8,538 nucleotides of DNA from Spirochaetota bacterium (lineage in GTDB: Bacteria > Spirochaetota > UBA4802 > UBA5550). Position numbers and translations under genes: made by a program. Under the pieces are notes generated by a model. That model saw nothing but the letters and a program-made list of their open reading frames with translations. It ran no database searches and was not told the DNA's origin. Below, piece by piece: positions 1 to 6,408 of the stretch. The DNA lies in the NCBI GenBank assembly GCA_022704585.1, contig JAKJGD010000058.1, positions 1 through 8,538 on the forward strand, in the 5' to 3' direction. Position 1 is the first letter of the stretch, and the number at the start of each line of letters is the position of its first letter.

Positions 1-1
1 C

Positions 2-988
2 TCCGACATCGTGGTCGGGAACATGGAGTTCCCGGTCGCGCCGCCCTACGAGAGCAGGCCGTATATTTTTAACTGCTACCCGGAGGTCCTCGCCGCTCTC
101 AGGAAGGCCGGCTTCACCATGATGCACATGGCCAACAATCACATACTCGACCAGGAGGAGAAGGGCGTCGTCAGCTCCCTGGAGCACGTCAAGCGCGCCG
201 GTCTGGACAACCTGGGCGTTGCGCGTGACGAGAAAACGGCCCGCACCGGGATCGTGAAGGAGATCGGCGGCATGCGCATCGGCTTTATCGGGTATACCGG
301 CTACCTGAACAGGGGCCTGCCCGCGCGGATGAACGGCTACCACCTGAACTGGCTCTACAGGACGGACGAGCTGAAGCGGGACATTATCGACATGAAGAAG
401 AGGTGCGATTACCTGGTGATGATCGCTCATGCGGGCGTGGAGTACGATTCCCTGCCGCGCCTTAAAGAGGTCGGGATTTTCAGGCAGTGCATCAACGACG
501 GCGTGGACCTGGTCGTCTCCCACCACACGCACCTCCTGCAGCCGGCCGAGCTGTACACCGCGGCCGACGGCAGGGAAGGCTATATTTTCTACAGCCTGGG
601 CAATTTCATCTCGAACCAGAGCACGAAGGCCGAGGCCTGGTTTGACGGGGCGCCGCTCACGACGAGGGATTCGGTCGTGGTCGAATGCATCCTGACGCGG
701 CGGGACGGGAGCGGCCGCCCGTCGGTCCGGTTCGAGCTGGTTCCGGTGTACACCAGCAACGGGATCGAGGCCGGCACCGGGCTGCGCGCCATACAGACGA
801 TCTCCATACCGGAAGAGGTCTGCGGCCTAAAAAAGCGGCTGGCCGGCGCCGGCGTAAAAGAAAAGGTTGACATTGAACGGCAATTACAGAGTCTGTACCA
901 GAAAATTAAAGCAATACATAAAGCCGTGATCAGAAACGGAAATATCAAGGGGATAAAGGTGCGAGATGGCAGTAGCACGTGTGAGTGA
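2..988 (+). CDS. CapA-family protein (PGA_cap / metallophosphatase-like), 5'-partial
   Basis: The reading frame is open from the first bases of the window. The codons before the GTG at 11 read S-D-I, giving SDIVVGNMEFP, an internal CapA-family motif, so the true start lies upstream. Counting residues from the GTG at 11, the family landmarks are GNMEFP (3-8), MANNHILDQ (40-48), GFIGYTG (91-97), an AHAGVEY block (139-145), VVSHHTHLLQP (168-178) and YSLGNFISNQ (194-203). The histidines and asparagines in these blocks correspond to the metal-site positions of the calcineurin-like fold. CapA/PgsA relatives take part in poly-gamma-glutamate capsule synthesis, but many bacterial homologues have no known role, and no capB/capC partner is visible here. 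About 110 residues follow the core; the last part is A-rich and lysine-rich and overlaps the next gene by 23 nt. Family assignment is secure; the capsule role is not. Confidence 0.9.
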   Translation, partial: SDIVVGNMEFPVAPPYESRPYIFNCYPEVLAALRKAGFTMMHMANNHILDQEEKGVVSSLEHVKRAGLDNLGVARDEKTARTGIVKEIGGMRIGFIGYTGYLNRGLPARMNGYHLNWLYRTDELKRDIIDMKKRCDYLVMIAHAGVEYDSLPRLKEVGIFRQCINDGVDLVVSHHTHLLQPAELYTAADGREGYIFYSLGNFISNQSTKAEAWFDGAPLTTRDSVVVECILTRRDGSGRPSVRFELVPVYTSNGIEAGTGLRAIQTISIPEEVCGLKKRLAGAGVKEKVDIERQLQSLYQKIKAIHKAVIRNGNIKGIKVRDGSSTCE

Positions 989-1352
989 AAAGATCAAGCT
1001 GTCCAAGCGTACGATCAGGGGATATGATATTATAGATATCACCGGTGACATCTCATCGGAAGGGTCCAAGGAGATCGTCAAGTTCGTCAAAAAATCCGTG
1101 TCCGGCAAGGACAAGGACCTGTATATAAACATTGAAGGCGTCAAGCACATGAACAGCTCGGCGCTGTCGGTCATTGTTCAGATGGTGAGAGACCTGTTGT
1201 CAAAAAAGATAACCACGTATTTCATGAACGTGAACGACAAGATCATGACGCTGATCAAGGTCGCGGGGCTCCATAATTTTTTCAAGTTTGTCAACGATGA
1301 GGCCGCGCTCATCGACCGGATTGACAAGATGGAGAAAGAGAACGCCAACTGA
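966..1352 (+). CDS. STAS-domain protein, anti-sigma factor antagonist-like
   Basis: This 128-residue protein is essentially one STAS domain, the fold of SpoIIAA/RsbV-type anti-sigma factor antagonists. The visible pattern is a beta-strand block GYDIIDITGDIS (19-30), the strand-loop-helix DLYINIEGVKHMNSSALSVI (51-70), and the C-terminal GLHNFFKFVNDEAALID (101-117). Two serines, S64 and S65, sit where antagonists carry the phosphorylated serine. The usual D-S-S-G is N-S-S-A here, so the switch may differ from the classic one. The ATG at 966 is preceded by AAAGGTG at 955-961. The gene starts inside the end of the CapA-family gene, so the two are probably co-transcribed and translationally coupled. 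No anti-sigma kinase, phosphatase or sigma factor is in the window, so its partner is unknown. Confidence 0.93.
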   Translation: MAVARVSEKIKLSKRTIRGYDIIDITGDISSEGSKEIVKFVKKSVSGKDKDLYINIEGVKHMNSSALSVIVQMVRDLLSKKITTYFMNVNDKIMTLIKVAGLHNFFKFVNDEAALIDRIDKMEKENAN

Positions 1353-1362
1353 GGCGCGGCGC

Positions 1363-3267
1363 CTAGAGGAGCCTGGCGCAGAGGTCGCGTGTCTGCCGCG
1401 CTGCGGGTGATTCCCCGCCGGGCGCCGGCTCCATTCCAGCCATAACCAGATAGGGAAACAGCTCGCGCGCGGTGCGCTCCGGCAGGACCCCGTCGTGCAC
1501 CAGCGCCCCGGTCTCGGCCTCCAGGCGAGCCATCCCCTCTGCGAGAATCTCCTCGCAGAAAACCACTCCGCCCCCCTCGTCGAGGATCCGCATCTCGCTG
1601 AATATGACCGCCGGCGCGCCGCCGGACTCTGCGAACACCTGGATGGAATTGCCGGGACCGCCCGCGTCGACGACCTCGATGATGGATATCCTTCCGGGCT
1701 CCAGGCCCAGCCGGTCCGCGAGCATGAGCTTCTCCTGCTCGGCGAGCTCCGTGGAGAGCCGGGAGATGTAGATGCGCGCGCCGGTCACGCGGCCGCCTCC
1801 TTCCGCGGCGCCCGCAGAACCGGCGGCCCGCTCCCGCGGGTAGAGGCGCGCTTCCATGGAGCCGCCGCCGGACCCGTGGAACCCGAACCGCCTGAGGACC
1901 AGGCTCCCGCAGAAGCCCAGGCGCTCCAGGCGCCCCAGCAGGTCCTCTTTCACGTACGCTGTCGGGCAGGAGTAGGGGGAGTGCGTCACGCCGGAGCATT
2001 CCAGCACGGAGCGGAAACCGCAATGGAGGAGGGCCGGCGCCAGGAGAAGGAGCAGCTCGACCGCGGAGGAGAAGGGGCCGGAGTCGATCCGGATCCTGCC
2101 GGGCGGGAGCGCACCGGGCTCGTACGCGATGGCGCTTCCCTCCAGCGCGAGGCGCCCGGCGCCCGTTGCGCCCAGGAGGCGCGCCGCGTCCTCAAACAGG
2201 TGGCGGTACGCGGGCGCACTCCCGAGGAACGCGCCGCCGGTCGTGAAAACAACCGGTTTGTTCCGGAGAAGGGCAAGCGACAGGGCCTGTCGTATCAGGA
2301 GCCAGTCCGGGGTGGCGAAATTAAGCTCGATTGACTGCATGGCGGTTTCCATCGTATCAAGGACGCGTGGCCGAGGTAAAAAATCCAGCATTTTTTTCAC
2401 CGGGTATGGCGGGAAGCCGTACACGCGGCCGTATTCCGCCATGTCATCCTTGAGCATATCATGGATTATGGCGCGCTCCTGCCCGGTAAGCCGCCTTTTC
2501 ACCGCCGGCTTTGAAAAGCGGCTCAGGGCGCGGCCCAGGCGGTACCTCATGTTTGCGCCCGGCAGCAGGGCCTTCATGATACGTGATGTATGGATGCCCA
2601 CCTCTATCCGGGTATGCTTCGTTTCGTAAGTATTGATGCGCCCGCTATCCGGTGTAAAGCTTTCGAGATTGAGAAAAGCGCACACCCTTGACAGGACGGA
2701 TTTCTGATCCGCGATCCAGTCGTCGAAATCAATTATCAACAGTCTCTCGGTTCCGAAAAGCTTCCGGTACTGCTCGAGCTGGAGGAAATAGTTAGAAAGC
2801 GCCACGTAATACGTATCCGTCATCGATTCCTTCGCGTCGAAGGGGGGGCATGCGATCATGAAATTGTACATCGACTCGATCCGCGCATACGGGTCCCGCA
2901 CCATATAGATGAAATAGGGATCAAGTCCGTAATTCTTGATGTTCCGGGCCGCGTTCCGATCCAGCGGGTATTTCGTGTATCCGGACGACGCCTCGATCGC
3001 GTACCGGTGCTTGCCGGGGCGGAAGTTCCAGAGGTCGGAGTAGTTGCGCGTGGTTGCCAGGTGCTCGCCGAGGTTCCCCGATCTGACGCCGTGGGACTGC
3101 GTTTCGGAGAAGAACTCCGGCTCCTTGATCACGCAGGGACAGATCCGGGGGTGCTGGATGAGCGCGGTGTACAGGGCAGTTGTACCGCACTTCATTGCGC
3201 CGATGATCATGATGTGCGCGTCGCGCGGGACCTGCTTGGTGTCCCTTCTGTACACGAGGGCCGTCAT
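1363..3267 (-). CDS. Sulfotransferase fused to a degenerate RNA 3'-phosphate cyclase (RtcA)-like domain
   Basis: This is a 634-residue two-part protein. Residues 18-300 form a PAPS-dependent sulfotransferase: IIGAMKCGTTALY (21-33) is the 5'-phosphosulfate loop with likely catalytic K26, then KEPEFFSE (48-55), YAIEASSGY (89-97), and VRDPYARIESMYNF (123-136) with R124 and S132 as 3'-phosphate ligands. Residues 312-634 follow RtcA order: IELNFATPDWLLIRQALSLA (312-331), IRIDSGPFSSAVELLLLLAP (392-411), CSGVTHSPYSCPTAYV (424-439), FGFHGSGGGSMEARLYP (461-477), GGPGNSIQVFAE (536-547) and ALVHDGVLPERTARELFPYL (588-607). The family's N-terminal EGGG motif is absent, and the C-terminal His-x-x-Thr-Asn appears as A-R-Q-T-R, so cyclase activity is unlikely. 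The gene lies 6 nt after the glycosyltransferase-like gene, in one operon. A weak GGAG (3269-3272) precedes the ATG. The sulfotransferase call is strong; the RtcA call comes from motif order read by eye. Confidence 0.85.
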   Translation of the reverse strand: MTALVYRRDTKQVPRDAHIMIIGAMKCGTTALYTALIQHPRICPCVIKEPEFFSETQSHGVRSGNLGEHLATTRNYSDLWNFRPGKHRYAIEASSGYTKYPLDRNAARNIKNYGLDPYFIYMVRDPYARIESMYNFMIACPPFDAKESMTDTYYVALSNYFLQLEQYRKLFGTERLLIIDFDDWIADQKSVLSRVCAFLNLESFTPDSGRINTYETKHTRIEVGIHTSRIMKALLPGANMRYRLGRALSRFSKPAVKRRLTGQERAIIHDMLKDDMAEYGRVYGFPPYPVKKMLDFLPRPRVLDTMETAMQSIELNFATPDWLLIRQALSLALLRNKPVVFTTGGAFLGSAPAYRHLFEDAARLLGATGAGRLALEGSAIAYEPGALPPGRIRIDSGPFSSAVELLLLLAPALLHCGFRSVLECSGVTHSPYSCPTAYVKEDLLGRLERLGFCGSLVLRRFGFHGSGGGSMEARLYPRERAAGSAGAAEGGGRVTGARIYISRLSTELAEQEKLMLADRLGLEPGRISIIEVVDAGGPGNSIQVFAESGGAPAVIFSEMRILDEGGGVVFCEEILAEGMARLEAETGALVHDGVLPERTARELFPYLVMAGMEPAPGGESPAARQTRDLCARLL

Positions 3268-3273
3268 GCTCCG

Positions 3274-5124
3274 TCACCCGGCCGGGGATGCCGTCCGGTC
3301 CCCCCGTAGCTCGAGCGCCGCACCAAAGATCACCGGCCACCATGTGAGCAGCTCGCCCACGTGTCCCACGATTTCCATGCATGACTGGGCGGCAGCCTGC
3401 TCGTCGCCGGCGTACAGGTCGCGTGTGGCGGTCATGTACGTTGCGTAGCTCTGGTCCCTGATGCTGATCATGTATCTCTCGATGTACTCGGCCCAGAATG
3501 CCGGCTTGTAGTCATGCCCGTTTAATATGCTTTCCATGGTCATCGTCGTGATCACGGAGCGCTGCAGCCAGAGCTGTTTCATGTATTCCTCGAAGTCGTC
3601 GAGGGTAAGGGACGCGATTCCTTTCAGGTGCGTCCCGAGGGCAATCATCCGGTCCCTGGGTGATACGGCGCCCTGAGGGCGGCGGAAATCATTCAGTAGC
3701 AGGTAGAGCAGGTAGCATGTTTCGGGCCGCGCGACCAGAGCCGCGTCCGTCTCGAACCTGCGCTTCTCCACCGGATCGTGGAGGATGATCACCGGCAGTG
3801 CACCGATCCTGGCGTTTGTCGAGGCCATGGGCAGCAGCCGTGAGAAAGTGATGTCCTCGCCGCGGAGGATCGGCAGGAAGGGCGGGACCATGCCCCGGTT
3901 GTCGATGCCGATGTTCATGCCCCAGAAGAATGACCCGCTGCTGATCGCGTAGTGCTTCATGGATTGGCAAATCTCCCTGCTCAGGAGCAGCTCCCGGAAT
4001 GCTGATTCGCTGGCGACATGATGCTCACGGGCCGCGCCGCTCATCTGCAGCTGGTAGCGCGGTGTGATTAGGCCGGAATCCCCCATAACGCCGGTTATTG
4101 TTGTTTTTACTTCACCCCCGCCGAGGAGGAGTGCGGTGAGGTCTGCCGGCAGGAGCGACGCCATCTTGATCCTGCCGTTGTCGGTTAAACCGGCAAGGAT
4201 GCTGGAGATCCGCCTGCCCAGAAGTCTGCTGTGGCAGGCGAGAATGTCGCAGGTTCCCGGGGGGTATGCCCGGAGGAGCGACTCCCGGTCAGTGTGCGTT
4301 TCCCGGAGATCGAGTTCGTTGAACGTTGCCAGCTCGAGGTCGTAGCCGTCGCCGTTGGGGACCCTCAGGTCGCAGAATACGTCGTCATCGGAGCAGAGGA
4401 TCATGTCGCCCGCGGTGGCGAGGAGCACGGCATTCCTGTTGGCCCCGTATGAGGGGAACCTCTCCCCGAGGCCGAAGAGGGCGAAGTCGAGGACTGCCGG
4501 GGGGAGGCCGTCCGGCCCCGCTTTTTCCAGTATGGTATCGCGGAGCTTCCGGCGCTCCCTGAGATCCATGTAAGCCACGGACAGTGATTCCCGCTTTGCG
4601 ATGGAGGCGAGCCTGTCCGAAAGGTTTTCGGATTTGGCCCGGTCGGGTGAGTCGTCCGAAATAAAGATGCGGACCCGGTGACCGTACTTCTTGAAATTTG
4701 CAATAAAGCTTTCCATGCTGCCGATCAGGGATTCGGGACGGTCCTTGGTGATCCACGCGGCGGTCGAGATCATCTGTCCACCGTCACCTGACGGTGCGGC
4801 CCGTAACCGCTCCAGGGCCCTGTCTTTCGTAATAAGCAGCCCGGATTCATGGAGGTCCCTGATACAGTGCTTAACCGATTCCCCGTCGATCCCGCGGAAA
4901 CCGGCCAGGGATAACCGCTCGATGAGCTCGGGCGCGGTGGTAAATCCCTGTATATTCTGGAGAATGACGCTTAATGCCCTCGGCAGGCACTGGGATGTCC
5001 TGTCGAAATAATTGTAGATGGTGTCATCCACTCCGCACATCTGGTACCTGGCGGTATGGAGTGCGTTGTATTCGACTTCCGTTGCCGGGTTGGTGTCGGG
5101 TATCTTTTTTTTCCTGGAAAACAT
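3274..5124 (-). CDS. GT-A-type glycosyltransferase-like protein with N-terminal winged-helix-like segment
   Basis: This 616-residue protein is the first gene of the - strand operon. Residues 118-250 look like a GT-A nucleotide-sugar fold: an opening strand MISTAAWITKDRPESL (118-133), a second strand VRIFISDDSP (151-160), YGANRNAVLLATAGD (226-240), and the strand ending in SDDDV (245-249). The acidic run there matches the metal-binding DxD position. RGEDITFSRLL (421-431) resembles the acidic acceptor-side motif of family 2-like enzymes. Residues 30-100 are predicted helical with a wing-like end (LHESGLLITKD, 91-101) and recall PqqD-like or other winged-helix modules. Residues 480-616 are helical with no recognised domain. 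No signal peptide or membrane segment is seen, so it is probably cytoplasmic. The ATG follows AGGGAG (5127-5132) at a short spacing. Sugar and acceptor are unknown; with the sulfotransferase next to it, synthesis of a sulfated glycoconjugate is a reasonable inference. Confidence 0.75.
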   Translation of the reverse strand: MFSRKKKIPDTNPATEVEYNALHTARYQMCGVDDTIYNYFDRTSQCLPRALSVILQNIQGFTTAPELIERLSLAGFRGIDGESVKHCIRDLHESGLLITKDRALERLRAAPSGDGGQMISTAAWITKDRPESLIGSMESFIANFKKYGHRVRIFISDDSPDRAKSENLSDRLASIAKRESLSVAYMDLRERRKLRDTILEKAGPDGLPPAVLDFALFGLGERFPSYGANRNAVLLATAGDMILCSDDDVFCDLRVPNGDGYDLELATFNELDLRETHTDRESLLRAYPPGTCDILACHSRLLGRRISSILAGLTDNGRIKMASLLPADLTALLLGGGEVKTTITGVMGDSGLITPRYQLQMSGAAREHHVASESAFRELLLSREICQSMKHYAISSGSFFWGMNIGIDNRGMVPPFLPILRGEDITFSRLLPMASTNARIGALPVIILHDPVEKRRFETDAALVARPETCYLLYLLLNDFRRPQGAVSPRDRMIALGTHLKGIASLTLDDFEEYMKQLWLQRSVITTMTMESILNGHDYKPAFWAEYIERYMISIRDQSYATYMTATRDLYAGDEQAAAQSCMEIVGHVGELLTWWPVIFGAALELRGDRTASPAG

Positions 5125-5188
5125 CGCTCCCTGCGCTCAACAACCGTGGTGCCGTACCGGCAGCGTGCGGTATTACCTGCCTCTGACT

Positions 5189-5217
5189 TATATAGGAGAA
5201 ACCCTGACCCCAGTCAA
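5189..5217 (-). promoter_or_regulatory. Sigma70-type promoter for the glycosyltransferase/sulfotransferase operon
   Basis: Read on the - strand, TTGACT (5217-5212) is followed by exactly 17 nt and then TATATA (5194-5189), which continues as TATATAAG. This is 5 of 6 and 4 of 6 matches to the consensus boxes at ideal spacing. Transcription would start near 5182, leaving a leader of about 57 nt before the ATG at 5124. The sequence match is direct; activity is inferred. Confidence 0.65.
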
Positions 5218-5352
5218 CAAATAACTGTACCGGCGGCGGATTAAAATCTTCGGGACAAATCATTGCGGCTGCGATATGATTGATTGCACGGGGGGGTATT
5301 CGGGTAAAAAATCAGGGGTTTCTGGTCTCCCGATCGATTCAAAATAAACAGG

Positions 5353-5379
5353 TTGACAAAGCATTTATCCGGATATAGA
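5353..5379 (+). promoter_or_regulatory. Possible sigma70-type promoter for the sensor gene
   Basis: A perfect TTGACA (5353-5358) is followed by TATAGA (5374-5379). The spacing is only 15 nt, shorter than the optimum; a frame two bases later gives 17 nt but a poorer -10 box. It is the best + strand candidate in the gap and would give a leader of about 110 nt before the ATG at 5497. Confidence 0.4.
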
Positions 5380-5496
5380 TGCTGATTTACTTTTATCGAT
5401 GGGGACCTCTTGTGACAGACGGTATCCCTGTCCGTCATTGGGGCAACGGTATGGACGTTGTCGCCGCAGAAATTATCTGATTTTACGGGGGGCGCC

Positions 5497-6282
5497 ATGA
5501 ATATGAAAAAGAAGCTGTCGCTTGGCCTGGGGTTCCTGTTCCTGATCATAATTGCCATTGCGTTCTTCTCGTCATATTACATCCAGACACTGTCGCGTGA
5601 ATCGGACAATATATTAAAGAATAATTATGATACGATCGTCTACTCCAAAAAAATGATGGTCGCACTTGATGACATGATGGCGTCCGTCAATATCCGGCTA
5701 AACGGTCCCGGGAAGGACGGAGGGGGGTCCCATTACAGCGGCAGGCTGTTTGAAACGGGCAGGGCCGAATTCGAAAAAAACCTGAAAGCGGAAAACGGCA
5801 ACATCACGGAAATCAACGAAAAGGAATACGTGGAAACGCTCAACAGGTCGTATGAGTCGTTCATGGCCATGTGCCAAAAGATGCAGGCCGGCCAGGGGAC
5901 GAAAGCATTGTATGTGGGCGAGCTTCTCCCGTCTTATGAAAAACTGCGCTATACCCTGATTGCCATCAATGACCTGAACATGCAGGCAATCGTCAGGAAA
6001 AACGCGACCATGAAAAAGGATTCGCGGGGAATAATAATATCGATGTCATTGATAGGTGCGGTCTGCATAGTGCTGGCATTCGCCTACTTCTGGTATTTCC
6101 CCTTTTACATCTCCAATTCATTGATGTTTTTATCGAATAAAGCCCGGGCGCTGGTCGAGAAAGCCGGCATGAAGCTTGAGATTGAGTCCGACGACGAGTT
6201 TCATGTCATGCTCCAGTCCCTTATCCTGCTCGAGAACAGGATATCCGGAGAAGGCAAGGGGCGGCGGCGCGGCAGGAAGTGA
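5497..6282 (+). CDS. Two-transmembrane sensor protein ending after a HAMP-like segment (no output domain)
   Basis: This 261-residue protein has the layout of the N-terminal half of a membrane sensor kinase or chemoreceptor. A short basic start (MNMKKK) is followed by a first membrane helix at about residues 7-28, an extracytoplasmic helical domain at about 29-180 (beginning YYIQTLSRESDNILKNNYDT, a four-helix-bundle sensor pattern), a second membrane helix at about 183-207, and a cytoplasmic piece. That piece (FYISNSLMFLS, then LEIESDDEFHVMLQSLILLENRIS) follows the HAMP pattern including the DE-F element. It stops where a histidine-kinase or methyl-accepting domain would normally begin, ending in a basic tail (GKGRRRGRK). 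The ATG at 5497 was chosen because GGGGGG (5487-5492) precedes it and it directly opens the membrane helix; a TTG at 5458 would only add 13 unlikely residues. The ligand is unknown. Confidence 0.75.
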   Translation: MNMKKKLSLGLGFLFLIIIAIAFFSSYYIQTLSRESDNILKNNYDTIVYSKKMMVALDDMMASVNIRLNGPGKDGGGSHYSGRLFETGRAEFEKNLKAENGNITEINEKEYVETLNRSYESFMAMCQKMQAGQGTKALYVGELLPSYEKLRYTLIAINDLNMQAIVRKNATMKKDSRGIIISMSLIGAVCIVLAFAYFWYFPFYISNSLMFLSNKARALVEKAGMKLEIESDDEFHVMLQSLILLENRISGEGKGRRRGRK

Positions 6283-6308
6283 GTCCCCTGCGATAATTCA
6301 GATGGCGG

Positions 6309-6339
6309 TTGAGGCGCTGACGGATGCGGAATATATAAT
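6309..6339 (+). promoter_or_regulatory. Possible promoter upstream of the Tim44-like/TerB gene
   Basis: A perfect TATAAT (6334-6339) lies in an AT-rich patch of the 126-nt gap after the sensor gene. The best -35 partner is TTGAGG (6309-6314), 19 nt upstream, longer than ideal. A start near 6346 would give a leader of about 63 nt. A TTGACA at 6339-6344 has no acceptable -10 partner. The downstream gene may therefore have its own promoter as well as any read-through from the sensor gene. Confidence 0.4.
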
Positions 6340-6396
6340 TGACAAATGCGTTTCCGCGTCCCACACTGCATGCGTTCAAGGCTCACATCAACCCGA

Positions 6397-6404
6397 TAAG
6401 GAGG
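6397..6404 (+). promoter_or_regulatory. Strong ribosome-binding site fixing the start of the Tim44-like/TerB gene
   Basis: TAAGGAGG is a full match to the anti-Shine-Dalgarno sequence and lies 4 nt before the ATG at 6409. It is the strongest ribosome-binding site in the window. Confidence 0.8.
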
Positions 6405-6408
6405 CCCC

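Larger units (their letters stand above)
5125..5496. other. Divergent intergenic region between the - strand operon and the sensor gene
   Basis: This 372-nt stretch lies between two divergent starts and is more AT-rich than the flanking genes. It holds one convincing - strand promoter and one plausible + strand promoter, listed separately. The 135 nt between the two -35 boxes contain no clear operator-type dyad. Short open frames here, including a 105-codon one on the - strand, have no recognisable protein character and no convincing ribosome-binding site. No small peptide gene or structured RNA could be supported by eye. Confidence 0.7.

Noticed and set aside
1352..1364. Short inverted repeat AGGCGC-G-GCGCCT spanning the two convergent stop codons
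   Set aside because: Six-base arms with a one-base centre are too short and tight for a convincing terminator, and no T-run follows on either strand.
1178..2023. A 281-codon - strand frame overlapping the RtcA-like half
   Set aside because: It is a shifted frame of the same strand with low-complexity Arg/Gly/Ala content, and it runs across the stop of the real gene into antisense of the STAS gene.
1495..2334. A 279-codon open frame on the + strand opposite the RtcA-like domain
   Set aside because: Its Arg/Ala/Gly-rich translation has no domain pattern. It is explained by the high GC content of the opposite-strand gene.
2391..2397. A7 run considered as a programmed -1 frameshift heptamer
   Set aside because: The in-frame phase is AAA AAA A, not the A AAA AAA phase needed for a canonical -1 slippery site, and both domains are already in the same frame.
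5105..5112. A8 run in the coding strand near the start of the glycosyltransferase-like gene, a possible slippage site
   Set aside because: The in-frame reading encodes a normal basic start (SRKKKIPD). Nothing downstream suggests that a shifted product is used.
5241..5558. A 105-codon - strand frame in the divergent intergenic region
   Set aside because: It overlaps the start of the sensor gene in antisense, has no ribosome-binding site of note and shows no protein-like pattern.
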